DNA of 29,932 bases from UBA1738 sp964388835 (lineage in GTDB: Bacteria; Bacillota; Clostridia; UBA1381): assembly GCA_964388835.1 (NCBI GenBank), contig CAYMBZ010000013.1, positions 1 through 29,932 on the forward strand, given 5' to 3'. The notes under the pieces are model-generated. The model had not been told where the DNA came from, did no database searches, and was given only the letters and a program-made list of their open reading frames with translations. This document shows, in pieces, positions 1-8,183 of this stretch. The position numbers were made by a program, and so were the translations under genes. Each line of letters opens with the position of its first letter. Position 1 is the first letter of the stretch.

Positions 1-70
1 ATTATATACAGTATAACATATAATTACAAAAAAAGCAAAATAAATATTAAAAAAACATAAAATTTACAAG

Positions 71-99
71 AAAAAAACAGAGGAACGTTCATTCCTCTG
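71..99 (-). terminator. Rho-independent terminator of rpmB
   Basis: On the minus strand CAGAGGAA and TTCCTCTG form a perfect 8-bp stem around a 6-base loop, followed directly by seven T (plus-strand A run 71-77). It lies 15 bases past the rpmB stop codon. The A/T-rich sequence from 1 to 70 shows no gene. Confidence 0.9.
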
Positions 100-114
100 C
101 CTAATCTGTAAAAA

Positions 115-303
115 TCAAACTGCGCGAGTGACCTTTCCCGAACGCAAGCAACGGGTACAAACGTTAACTGATTTTGTATTGCCGTTTACAACTGCTCTGA
201 CCTTTCTGATGTTAGGTTTCCAGGTTCTGTTTGATCTTCTGTGTGAGTGGCTGACTTTAATACCAAAGGTAACGCCCTTTCCGCAGATATCACATTTTGC
301 CAT
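115..303 (-). CDS. rpmB: 50S ribosomal protein L28
   Basis: A structural protein of the large ribosomal subunit, 62 residues, normal for bacterial L28. It begins MAKCDICGKG and has two CxxC pairs (Cys4/Cys7 and the pair in VNVCTRC), so it is the zinc-binding form. The central basic SHSHRRSNRTWKPN stretch is typical of the family. I chose the ATG at 303 over an in-frame ATG at 339 because AGGAGGTG lies just upstream (minus strand, about 311-318) and the L28 family starts at this Met. The gene is monocistronic, with its own promoter and terminator, and is divergent from hprK. Confidence 0.97.
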   Translation of the reverse strand: MAKCDICGKGVTFGIKVSHSHRRSNRTWKPNIRKVRAVVNGNTKSVNVCTRCLRSGKVTRAV

Positions 304-348
304 TCGAAAACACCTCCTATTCGAATTAAGGATTATCAAAACATTGTT

Positions 349-377
349 ATTTTACCATACTTTTTCGAATAATGCAA
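349..377 (-). promoter_or_regulatory. Sigma-A promoter of rpmB
   Basis: On the minus strand, TTGCAT (372-377) and TAAAAT (349-354) are separated by 17 bases, close to the vegetative consensus. The predicted start of transcription is about 35-40 bases before the rpmB ATG. Confidence 0.75.
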
Positions 378-459
378 GCATTTTCTTTAATTTTTTTTAA
401 AATATATCGGCTGTATTGATTTTTTTGAGAAAAAATATTAATATTTGTAAAAAATATGA

Positions 460-488
460 TTGAAATAAACCGCAAATTGGTATATAAT
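460..488 (+). promoter_or_regulatory. Sigma-A promoter of the hprK operon
   Basis: TTGAAA (460-465) and TATAAT (483-488) are separated by 17 bases. Transcription would start near 495, about 30 bases before the chosen hprK ATG. This makes the upstream in-frame ATG at 493 unlikely as a start, because it sits at the start of transcription. Confidence 0.85.
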
Positions 489-525
489 AAAAATGAATAC
501 CTATGTCCGAACGGAGGCTGTTAAA

Positions 526-1479
526 ATGAAAGACACGATTTTTAAAATACATCTGTCAAAGGTTATTGAGGAGTTTTCTTTTGAGAAAATATATTCTTCA
601 TCGGATATCAATGACATTATGATAGATACCCCCGAACTCAATCGACCGGCTCTGCAAATTGCGGGATTTTACGATTACTTTGATCCGAAGCGAATTCAGA
701 TAATGGGAAAAGTCGAGACAACATATCTGGAGCAGTTCCCGAGGGAGAAACGCTGTGAGCTGATGGAACGCCTTTTTTCAACAAAGTTCCCGGCTCTTTT
801 GATAACGCGAAATATGCAGATATTTCCCGAAATGCTTGAGCTTGCGGAAAAATATGATTTGACAATATTGCGCACGGAGGAGACAACGTCCAGCATAATG
901 AGTTCCTTGATAAGCTACTTGAACGTTCAGCTGGCACCGCGCAGAACGCGTCACGGAGTTTTGGTTGAGGTCTACGGTGAGGGCGTTCTTATCATGGGCG
1001 AAAGCGGCGTGGGAAAAAGCGAAACGGCAATCGAGTTGTTAAAAAGGGGGCACCGTCTGGTTGCTGATGATGCCGTTGAGATAAAACGTGTTTCGTCAAA
1101 AACTTTGGTTGGCTCATCGCCGGCAATTATAAGGCATTTTGTGGAACTGCGCGGCATAGGAATTATTGACGTTAAGGAAATTTTCGGTATGGGTGCCGTT
1201 AAGGATACCGAGAGCATCAATATGATAATTCATCTTGAGCCATGGGTGGACGGAAAGCAGTATGACCGTTTGGGTATGCTGGATGAATACACAAATATAA
1301 TGGGAATTAATATCCCAAGCCTTACAATTCCGGTAAAACCGGGACGTAACCTGGCAATAATAATCGAGGTTGCATCCATGAATAACCGTCAGCGACGTAT
1401 GGGATACAATGCGGCGGTTGAGCTTAATAACCGTTTGATGCGTGAAATGGAAAAGCAAACGGAGGACGGAGAAATATAA
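526..1479 (+). CDS. hprK: HPr kinase/phosphorylase
   Basis: A bifunctional enzyme that phosphorylates and dephosphorylates HPr on the regulatory serine (Ser46) and so controls carbon catabolite repression in Firmicutes. The 317-residue product has the N-terminal domain, then a Walker A loop GESGVGKS at residues 158-165, the LVADDAVEI segment, and the family signature around ELRGIGIIDV. The length is normal. The ATG at 526 follows GGAGG (513-517); an in-frame ATG at 493 has no ribosome binding site and lies at the predicted transcription start. It is the first gene of a run with murB, rapZ and whiA. No ptsH or crh gene is in the window, so the HPr partner must be encoded elsewhere. Confidence 0.95.
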   Translation: MKDTIFKIHLSKVIEEFSFEKIYSSSDINDIMIDTPELNRPALQIAGFYDYFDPKRIQIMGKVETTYLEQFPREKRCELMERLFSTKFPALLITRNMQIFPEMLELAEKYDLTILRTEETTSSIMSSLISYLNVQLAPRRTRHGVLVEVYGEGVLIMGESGVGKSETAIELLKRGHRLVADDAVEIKRVSSKTLVGSSPAIIRHFVELRGIGIIDVKEIFGMGAVKDTESINMIIHLEPWVDGKQYDRLGMLDEYTNIMGINIPSLTIPVKPGRNLAIIIEVASMNNRQRRMGYNAAVELNNRLMREMEKQTEDGEI

Positions 1480-1532
1480 AGTGCCGCGAAAATATCTGCG
1501 GCGTAGAATTTTGCGGAAAGGCAGTTTAATAT

Positions 1533-2396
1533 ATGGAAATCAAAAAAAATGAGCTGATGAAAAATCATACCTCATTTAAAATAGGAGGACCGGCAGACGA
1601 ATTTTGTGCGGTGAAAACTGCACGGGAAATTGCGGAGATGATTGAATATGCCAAGGAAAAAGGCATACCCTATACCGTTATCGGAAACGGCTCAAACTTG
1701 CTGGTGTCGGATAAAGGAATCCGAGGTCTTGTTATAAAGATTGCACGCGGATTTGATTATGCCGAGGTTTCGGGCGAAGAGATAAATGCAGAAAGCGGAA
1801 TTTTGCTGTCAAGGCTTGCAAATGTTGCGCTGGGAAACAATCTTTCGGGAATGGAATTTGCATCGGGAATACCGGGAACACTCGGCGGTGCAATTTACAT
1901 GAATGCGGGCGCTTACGGCGGAGAGATGAAAGATATTGTAGAAAGCGTGATCTATCTTGAAAACGGCGAAATAAAAACAGCCTGCGAGGATGAGCTTGCT
2001 TTCGGATACAGAAAAAGTATGTTTGCATTAAAGAATGCGGTTATCATTTCCGCAAAAATATCTCTTAAAAAGGCGAAACATGCGGAAATAAAAGCAAAAA
2101 TGGAAGATTTTAAGGAACGACGAACCTCAAAGCAACCGCTTTCGATGCCGAGCGCGGGAAGCGTGTTTAAGCGCCCCGAGAGGCACTTTGCCGGAAAACT
2201 GATTGAAGATGCCGGACTTAAAGGATTTTCTGTCGGCGGTGCGGAGGTTTCGGAAAAGCACTCGGGATTTATAGTAAATACCGGCGGGGCTACGGCTCAG
2301 GATGTACTTGATTTGATAGATCATATTCAAAAAACGGTTTATGAAAAATCGGGAGTTCGTTTGGAAACAGAAGTTAAGACATTGGGGGATTTTTAA
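1533..2396 (+). CDS. murB: UDP-N-acetylenolpyruvoylglucosamine reductase
   Basis: An FAD- and NADPH-dependent cytosolic enzyme that reduces UDP-GlcNAc-enolpyruvate to UDP-MurNAc in peptidoglycan synthesis. The 287 residues contain the FAD-binding motifs GNGSNLLVSD and GIPGTLGGAIYMNAGAYGGE, the catalytic-serine segment PSAGSVFKRP, and the C-terminal ETEVK with the catalytic Glu. The short form without the extra type I domain is the Gram-positive form. The N-terminus (KNHTSFKIGGPA) matches the family, which supports the ATG at 1533; GGAAAGG lies upstream near 1514. The stop codon shares its last base with the rapZ ATG, so the two are translationally coupled. Confidence 0.97.
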   Translation: MEIKKNELMKNHTSFKIGGPADEFCAVKTAREIAEMIEYAKEKGIPYTVIGNGSNLLVSDKGIRGLVIKIARGFDYAEVSGEEINAESGILLSRLANVALGNNLSGMEFASGIPGTLGGAIYMNAGAYGGEMKDIVESVIYLENGEIKTACEDELAFGYRKSMFALKNAVIISAKISLKKAKHAEIKAKMEDFKERRTSKQPLSMPSAGSVFKRPERHFAGKLIEDAGLKGFSVGGAEVSEKHSGFIVNTGGATAQDVLDLIDHIQKTVYEKSGVRLETEVKTLGDF

Positions 2397-3250
2397 TGCA
2401 GTTTACAGTAGTTACGGGAATGTCCGGAGCGGGAAAAACACAGGTTATACGATTTTTGGAGGATGCAGGATTTTTTTGCATGGATAATCTTCCTCCGGCG
2501 ATTATTCCGCAACTGGCAGAGATGTTTATTTCAATAAACGGAAAGTATGATAAGGTGGCTTTTGTTATCGATTCACGCGTGGGAGAGATGATAAGTGAGT
2601 TACTTGATAACTTGAAAATACTTAAGGAAAACGGATATGAGTATAAGCTGCTGTTCGTTACGGCGCGGGATGAGGTGCTGGTGAAGCGTTATAAGGAAAC
2701 AAGGCGTACACATCCGATTGCAAGCAAAAACGGTCTTTTGGACAGCATACGCACCGAACGTAAAATGCTGGACAAGATTTACGGAGAGGCGGATGCAGTG
2801 GTGGATACCTCGGATTTTACTCTTCAGCGCCTTTCAAAAAAACTTAGAGAAATATACAGCTCATCCGCATCCGATAGTTTCTGCATAAATGTTATGTCTT
2901 TCGGATTTAAGTTCGGAATACCTCTTGATGCGGATTTGGTTTTCGACGTAAGGTGCTTTGCCAATCCGTTTTATGTGGACGAGCTTAAAGATAAAACGGG
3001 AAATGACCAAGAGGTCAGGGATTATGTTATGTCAACACGTTCTGCAGTTGAATTTATGGACAAACTTACGGATATGATAAAATATTTGATGCCGTTATAT
3101 ATTGAAGAGGGCAAAAGCTCTCTTACGGTTGCAATAGGCTGCACCGGTGGAAAGCACAGAAGTGTTACCATGGCAAATTTATTGTCCGAGGCACTTGAAA
3201 ATTACAGTGTCAATACTATTCACAGGGATATTTTAAGGAGCAAATCGTAA
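2396..3250 (+). CDS. rapZ: RapZ/YvcJ-type nucleotide-binding protein
   Basis: A P-loop NTPase-like protein. E. coli RapZ is an RNase adapter and small-RNA sensor in amino-sugar control; B. subtilis YvcJ binds and hydrolyses nucleotides, and its cellular role is less clear. The 284 residues show Walker A GMSGAGKT at residues 8-15, the MDNLPP segment, and the C-terminal IGCTGGKHRSV motif conserved in the family. Start and stop codons overlap those of murB and whiA by one base each, which indicates tight coupling. In many Firmicutes yvcK lies between this gene and whiA; here whiA follows directly. Confidence 0.95.
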   Translation: MQFTVVTGMSGAGKTQVIRFLEDAGFFCMDNLPPAIIPQLAEMFISINGKYDKVAFVIDSRVGEMISELLDNLKILKENGYEYKLLFVTARDEVLVKRYKETRRTHPIASKNGLLDSIRTERKMLDKIYGEADAVVDTSDFTLQRLSKKLREIYSSSASDSFCINVMSFGFKFGIPLDADLVFDVRCFANPFYVDELKDKTGNDQEVRDYVMSTRSAVEFMDKLTDMIKYLMPLYIEEGKSSLTVAIGCTGGKHRSVTMANLLSEALENYSVNTIHRDILRSKS

Positions 3251-4122
3251 TGTCATTTACACAGGATATAAAGGCACAGCTGATAAGAATCGACAACAAC
3301 TGCGATTTCTGCGATATTGCGGAGCTGTCCTCCATAGTTAAGATATGCACAAGCTTCAAAGAGTGCGGAATTTCCATTGTAACCGAAAATGAAGATGTGG
3401 CGGAGCGAATTAAGATGCTCAGCGAGAGAGTGTTTCAAACCGATATTGATTATGTAAACCGCAACGGTTCCTTTAAATTTTGCCCGGATATAGAGTTTTT
3501 TACCGATGTTATGGCACAGAGACTTCTGCTTTTTAATACGGGAGAAACGGAAATAACGCCTCTTGATTGCTGTCGGGCGGCATATGTACGCGGTGCTTTT
3601 TTGGGCGGCGGCTCAATGATAGACCCAAAAACGCGCTATCATATGGAATTTGATACCAAGCATGAAAGTTATGCGGTACAGCTTGCCAATATACTTGCGG
3701 GAACGGGTGTGCCGGCGAAAATAACCTGCCGCAAAGGTCGGTATGTGGTGTATATAAAGGAATATGAGGCGATTGCGGATGTTTTGGGTGCAATGGGGGC
3801 GGTAGGTGCCGCCATGGAACTTTACAACGTTTCAATTGAAAAAGAAATACGAAATACCGCAAACCGACAGGCAAACTGCGAGATTGCAAATATTGAAAAA
3901 ATAACCAAAACGGCATTTCATCACATAGAAGCAATAAAGAAAATAGAAAAGCATATAGGTTTTGACAGACTTCCAAAAGCACTCGGAGAGATTGCGGAAA
4001 TCAGGTGCAGATATCCAGAGGAGAGCCTTAAGGAGCTGGGAGAAAGGCTGTCGCCGCCTATCGGAAAATCGGGGGTAAATCATAGGCTTAAACGCATTTT
4101 GGAAATTGCGGAAAGGCTGTAG
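3250..4122 (+). CDS. whiA: WhiA family DNA-binding protein
   Basis: A homologue of the WhiA regulator, which controls sporulation septation in Streptomyces and affects cell division in Bacillus. At 290 residues it is slightly shorter than usual. The N-terminal half carries the homing-endonuclease-like fold with AAYVRGAFLGGGSM and YHMEFDTKHESYA. The C-terminal helix-turn-helix includes SLKELGERLSPPIGKSGVNH. It starts on the last base of the rapZ stop codon and ends 12 bases before dnaE. Catalytic endonuclease residues are not expected, since the family acts by binding. Confidence 0.95.
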   Translation: MSFTQDIKAQLIRIDNNCDFCDIAELSSIVKICTSFKECGISIVTENEDVAERIKMLSERVFQTDIDYVNRNGSFKFCPDIEFFTDVMAQRLLLFNTGETEITPLDCCRAAYVRGAFLGGGSMIDPKTRYHMEFDTKHESYAVQLANILAGTGVPAKITCRKGRYVVYIKEYEAIADVLGAMGAVGAAMELYNVSIEKEIRNTANRQANCEIANIEKITKTAFHHIEAIKKIEKHIGFDRLPKALGEIAEIRCRYPEESLKELGERLSPPIGKSGVNHRLKRILEIAERL

Positions 4123-4134
4123 GGGGGTGAAAAA

Positions 4135-7100
4135 TTGTTTGCACATTTGCATACGCATACCGAATTCAGCCTTTTGGACGGAACGGCAAGCGTAAAAAAG
4201 CTTCTATCAAGGGTTAAAGAGCTCGGAATGAAACATTGTGCAATAACCGACCATGGGGTTATGTACGGTGTGGTGGATTTTTATAAGGAGGCAATTGAGC
4301 AAGGGATAAAACCCGTAATAGGATGTGAGGTGTATATGGCACCGCGCAGTCGCTTCGATAAGGTGCATGAATATGATTCGAAATACAGCCATCTTATTTT
4401 GCTGTGCGAAAATCAGACAGGCTATAAGAATTTATCATGTATAGTTACAAAGGGGTTTACCGAGGGATTTTATTACAAGCCGAGAATAGATTTTGAGTTG
4501 TTATCTGAACACAGCGAGGGACTTATCGCACTTTCGGCATGCCTTGCGGGAGAAATTCCGAAAGCTCTTTCCGCGGACGATTACGGCAAGGCAAAGGAAA
4601 TTGCCGAGAGGTATGTGAGTTTATTTGGGCAGGATAATTTTTTTGTTGAACTTCAGGACCATTCGATTGCGGAACAAAAGCGCATAAATCCTCAGCTTGT
4701 GCGACTTGCAAAAGAAATAGGTGTGGGATTGGTTGCCACAAACGATATACATTATGTGAAAAAAGAGGACGCAAAGTATCAGGATGTTTTAATGTGTATC
4801 CAAATGCAGAAAACGGTTGAAGATGACGACCGTATGAAATTTGAAACGGACGAGTTTTATATAAAGTCGGAGGAGGAAATGAGACGGATGTTTCCGTATG
4901 CTCCCGAGGCGATAGAGAATACCGCGAAGATTGCCGAAAGATGCAATGTGGAGTTTGATTTTAACACCAGGCATTTGCCAAGCTTTGACGTTCCGGACGG
5001 TAAAACGGCGTGGGAGTATCTGAATGAGCTGTGCCGTGCGGGTCTTTCGCGCAGATATTCCGAGGTTACGGGAGAACTTGAAAAAAGGCTTGATTATGAG
5101 CTTTCTGTTATTAAGAGCATGGGATTTGTGGATTATTTTCTCATTGTATTGGATTTTATTCACTATGCGAAAAATAACGGAATCGGTGTTGGCCCCGGAC
5201 GAGGAAGCGCCGCGGGAAGCCTTGTTGCGTATACCCTTGAAATAACCGATGTTGACCCGATAAAGTACAGTTTGATTTTTGAAAGATTTTTAAATCCCGA
5301 GCGTGTATCCATGCCGGATATCGACGTGGATTTTGCACCGGAGGGCAGACAGCGGGTAATAGATTACGTGGTGGAAAAATACGGCGAGGACAATGTGGCG
5401 CAGATTATCACATTCGGTACGATGAAAGCAAAGCTTGCGATACGAGATGTGGGACGGGCACTGAACATTCCTTATGCCGAAACGGATAAGGTAGCAAAAC
5501 TGGTTCCAAATGAACTGAACATTACAATAGATAGGGCTCTTGAAGTGTCGCATGAGCTTGCGGAGCTTTACGAGAGCGACCCGAGGATAAAGGAGCTCAT
5601 AGATACATCTCGGGCATTGGAGGGACTCTCAAGACATTCCGGAACACATGCGGCGGGTGTGGTTATATGTAAGGAGCCTATTGTAAACTATATGCCGCTT
5701 CAGACAAATGATGATGTTTTGACAACACAGTTTGTAAAGGATACCGTTGAGGGTCTGGGACTTTTAAAAATGGACTTTTTGGGTCTTAGGAATCTTACGG
5801 TTATAAACAACGCAATAGATATAATAGAAAAAACGCGCGGGATAAGGATAGAAACCGACAAGCTGGATTATGGAATAAAGGAGGTTTATGATTTCATTTC
5901 AACGGGTAATACCGACGGGGTTTTTCAGATAGAAAGCGCAGGAATGAAATCATTTATGCAGGAGCTGAAGCCGGATAATCTGGAGGATATAATTGCCGGA
6001 ATCGCGCTTTATCGCCCGGGACCGATGGATTCCATACCAAAATATATCTACAACAAAAATCATCCTGATAAGGTAACATATAAGCATCCTATTTTAACGA
6101 ATATACTGGATGTAACCTACGGATGTATAGTTTATCAGGAACAGGTGCTTGAAATAGTAAAAAGCATGGCGGGATATTCCTTGGGAAGTGCAGATATGCT
6201 AAGACGCGTGATTTCCAAAAAGAAAGCCGATAAAATGGAAATTGAACGCAAAAATTTCATTTACGGAAAACAGGATGAAAACGGTGAATGGGTTATTGAC
6301 GGCTGCATAAGGCGCGGAATCGATGAAAAAACCGCTATAGATATTTTTAATGAAATAAACGAATTTGCCAACTATGCCTTTAACAAGTCACATGCGGCGG
6401 CATATGCGTTTATAACCTATCAAACGGCTTATTTAAAAACTTTTTATCCTGTTGAATACATGGCATCACTTATTTCGAGCGTTGAGGATTTGAATAAGAT
6501 AAACGCATATCTTTTAAACTGCAGAACGCTGGGTATAGAAAAGCTTCCGCCGGATATTAATATGAGCTCCGACGGTTTTACCGTTGAGGGGAACAATATC
6601 CGATTTGGCTTAAGTGCGGTAAAAAATGTCGGAAAAAGCTTTGTTCGGGCAATTGTGGAGGAAAGAGAGAAAAACGGGAAATTCAAAACATTTGCGGAAT
6701 TTGTGCGCAGAATGACCGAACACGAAATGAATAAGCGAGCTGTCGAGGGACTTATCAAATGCGGGGCTTTCGATTCTCTGGGAGTTAAGCGTGCACAATT
6801 GATAAATGTTTTTGAAAGCGTTATCGAAAGTGAAGCCGGGGAGAGGAAATTCAATGTAGCGGGTCAGATATCGCTTTTCGGCGATGATACCGGAAAGGCT
6901 GAGGAGACTGAGTTGCCGAATATTTCGGAATATTCCAAAAGAGAGCTGTTGGCTTTTGAAAAGGAGACAACCGGGATTTATTTTTCGGGGCATCCCATGG
7001 AGGAATATGAGGAAAAGGCGGCAAGACTCACATCTGTAAATATTGGGACGATTTTAAGTTCTGCGGAACATGCGCCCGAGGAGGGCGTACCTACAGGAGA

Positions 7101-7641
7101 TGCGGTAAAAGACAATCAATATGTTAAGCTGTGCGGAATAATTACCAACAGGAAAAACAAAACCACAAAGAACAATTCGCAGATGGCGTTTCTTAAAATA
7201 GAGGATTTGTACGGGGCTTTGGAGGTTATAGTATTTCCTAAGATTTTAACCGGCTTTAACCACGTTCTTTCGGAAGAAAACATAGTTATGATAGAGGGAA
7301 GAGTGAGTTTTAGGGAGGACGAAGAACCGAAGCTTTTATGCGAAAAGGCGGCACTGCTTTCGGGAATAAAAGAGACGGAAGAAGAAAAAGCTAAGGAGAG
7401 GGAAGCCTTTAAGCAAAGTCGGCGGGTTCTTTACATTAAAATGGGCACCATGGATGATACCGTATTAAAACTTGCGGTACGGCTTATGGAAAAAGATACA
7501 GGAGAGACACCTGTGTGCTTTTTCTGTGCCGATACAAAAAAACGTTTTTTTGCACCGAAAAAATGCTGGATAAATGAAAACGGCAAAATTGTAGACGCGT
7601 TAAAGGCTGTTTTCGGGGAAAATAACGTAAAATTCGGATAA
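4135..7641 (+). CDS. dnaE: DNA polymerase III alpha subunit
   Basis: The DnaE-type replicative polymerase, 1168 residues and full length. From the N-terminus it has a PHP domain (HLHTHTEFSLLDG), the polymerase palm with GPGRGSAAGSLV and the catalytic aspartates in PDIDVDF (near residue 395), the fingers and helix-hairpin-helix region, and a C-terminal OB domain (about residues 995-1040). The start codon is TTG at 4135, supported by AGGGGGGTGA at 4121-4130 and by the family N-terminus FAHLHTHTEFS. In Firmicutes DnaE usually works beside PolC; PolC is not in the window. The gene lies between whiA and pfkA, a common clostridial order. Confidence 0.97.
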   Translation: MFAHLHTHTEFSLLDGTASVKKLLSRVKELGMKHCAITDHGVMYGVVDFYKEAIEQGIKPVIGCEVYMAPRSRFDKVHEYDSKYSHLILLCENQTGYKNLSCIVTKGFTEGFYYKPRIDFELLSEHSEGLIALSACLAGEIPKALSADDYGKAKEIAERYVSLFGQDNFFVELQDHSIAEQKRINPQLVRLAKEIGVGLVATNDIHYVKKEDAKYQDVLMCIQMQKTVEDDDRMKFETDEFYIKSEEEMRRMFPYAPEAIENTAKIAERCNVEFDFNTRHLPSFDVPDGKTAWEYLNELCRAGLSRRYSEVTGELEKRLDYELSVIKSMGFVDYFLIVLDFIHYAKNNGIGVGPGRGSAAGSLVAYTLEITDVDPIKYSLIFERFLNPERVSMPDIDVDFAPEGRQRVIDYVVEKYGEDNVAQIITFGTMKAKLAIRDVGRALNIPYAETDKVAKLVPNELNITIDRALEVSHELAELYESDPRIKELIDTSRALEGLSRHSGTHAAGVVICKEPIVNYMPLQTNDDVLTTQFVKDTVEGLGLLKMDFLGLRNLTVINNAIDIIEKTRGIRIETDKLDYGIKEVYDFISTGNTDGVFQIESAGMKSFMQELKPDNLEDIIAGIALYRPGPMDSIPKYIYNKNHPDKVTYKHPILTNILDVTYGCIVYQEQVLEIVKSMAGYSLGSADMLRRVISKKKADKMEIERKNFIYGKQDENGEWVIDGCIRRGIDEKTAIDIFNEINEFANYAFNKSHAAAYAFITYQTAYLKTFYPVEYMASLISSVEDLNKINAYLLNCRTLGIEKLPPDINMSSDGFTVEGNNIRFGLSAVKNVGKSFVRAIVEEREKNGKFKTFAEFVRRMTEHEMNKRAVEGLIKCGAFDSLGVKRAQLINVFESVIESEAGERKFNVAGQISLFGDDTGKAEETELPNISEYSKRELLAFEKETTGIYFSGHPMEEYEEKAARLTSVNIGTILSSAEHAPEEGVPTGDAVKDNQYVKLCGIITNRKNKTTKNNSQMAFLKIEDLYGALEVIVFPKILTGFNHVLSEENIVMIEGRVSFREDEEPKLLCEKAALLSGIKETEEEKAKEREAFKQSRRVLYIKMGTMDDTVLKLAVRLMEKDTGETPVCFFCADTKKRFFAPKKCWINENGKIVDALKAVFGENNVKFG

Positions 7642-7677
7642 ATATTGTAAATTTCGGACAAATATTCAAAAAATGTA

Positions 7678-7706
7678 TTGAAATTTATGGAAAAATGATG
7701 TAGAAT
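7678..7706 (+). promoter_or_regulatory. Sigma-A promoter of mtrB-pfkA
   Basis: TTGAAA (7678-7683) and TAGAAT (7701-7706) are separated by 17 bases in the dnaE-mtrB gap. This gives the three genes downstream a start of transcription independent of dnaE. Confidence 0.7.
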
Positions 7707-7733
7707 ACTGTTTTGACGGGGGTGTTGAAAAGC

Positions 7734-7967
7734 ATGGAAGAAGATATCATTTTAAATGACTATATTGTCATAAAGGCTTTGGAGGACGGAGTCAACATAA
7801 TGGGTCTTACACGAGGTACAAGCACGAGATTTCATCATACCGAGAAACTGGATAAGGGTGAGGTATATATCGCACAATTTACGCAGACAACATCGGCGAT
7901 AAAGGTGAACGGAAGTGCTGAGATACTTACAAAGCACGGCAGTATAAAATCAGGAAGTGCGGAGTAG
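7734..7967 (+). CDS. mtrB: TRAP-like tryptophan-responsive RNA-binding protein
   Basis: Recognised as the trp RNA-binding attenuation protein. In Bacillus this forms an 11-subunit ring that binds tryptophan and then wraps (G/U)AG repeats in trp mRNA. The 77 residues align end to end with B. subtilis TRAP: IVIKALEDGVNIMGLTRG, RFHHTEKLDKGE, and AQFTQTTSAIKV. Tryptophan-pocket positions equivalent to Thr25, Gln47, Thr49 and Ser53 are present (Thr26, Gln48, Thr50, Ser54). RNA-contact Lys37 and Lys56 are kept (Lys38, Lys57), but the position of Arg58 is Asn59. The ATG at 7734 follows GGGGGTG; a TTG start at 7713 would add seven residues with no family match. No trp gene or anti-TRAP gene is in the window. 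Confidence 0.88.
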   Translation: MEEDIILNDYIVIKALEDGVNIMGLTRGTSTRFHHTEKLDKGEVYIAQFTQTTSAIKVNGSAEILTKHGSIKSGSAE

Positions 7968-7970
7968 GCT

Positions 7971-8147
7971 ATGTGGACAGTAATATATATGACAAAAAAC
8001 GAAAGCGATATGTCGCTTTTAAGGAAAGCGCTTGATAACAGCGATATTATATCTATAGCAAGGAAGAATGATGAGTATTTTGAGGTACTTGTTCCCTCTG
8101 CCGAGGTCAGCATGGCACATTCCGTGATTATAGATACAGAAATTTAA
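7971..8147 (+). CDS. Small protein, DUF2007-like
   Basis: A 58-residue ORF starting MWTVIYMTKNESD and ending VSMAHSVIIDTEI. It begins three bases after the mtrB stop codon and ends 36 bases before pfkA, so it is part of the same transcript. The pattern (MWTVxY at the start, a helix with spaced Leu, then EVLVP and a MAHSVI end) resembles small clostridial proteins of the DUF2007 type, proposed as signal-transducing or substrate-binding modules. The match is from memory of the pattern only. No transmembrane segment or metal motif is visible. The function is unknown. Confidence 0.6.
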   Translation: MWTVIYMTKNESDMSLLRKALDNSDIISIARKNDEYFEVLVPSAEVSMAHSVIIDTEI

Positions 8148-8183
8148 TGAGGAAAAATCCGTTTTGTGAAAGGATGAAAATAA

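Noticed and set aside
128..400. Plus-strand open frame antisense to rpmB and its promoter
   Set aside because: It covers L28 in reverse, has no ribosome binding site and its composition is explained by the L28 gene.
7642..7733. TRAP-binding (G/T)AG repeat array near mtrB
   Set aside because: I looked for a run of closely spaced GAG/TAG triplets before mtrB and the other gene starts and did not recognise one.
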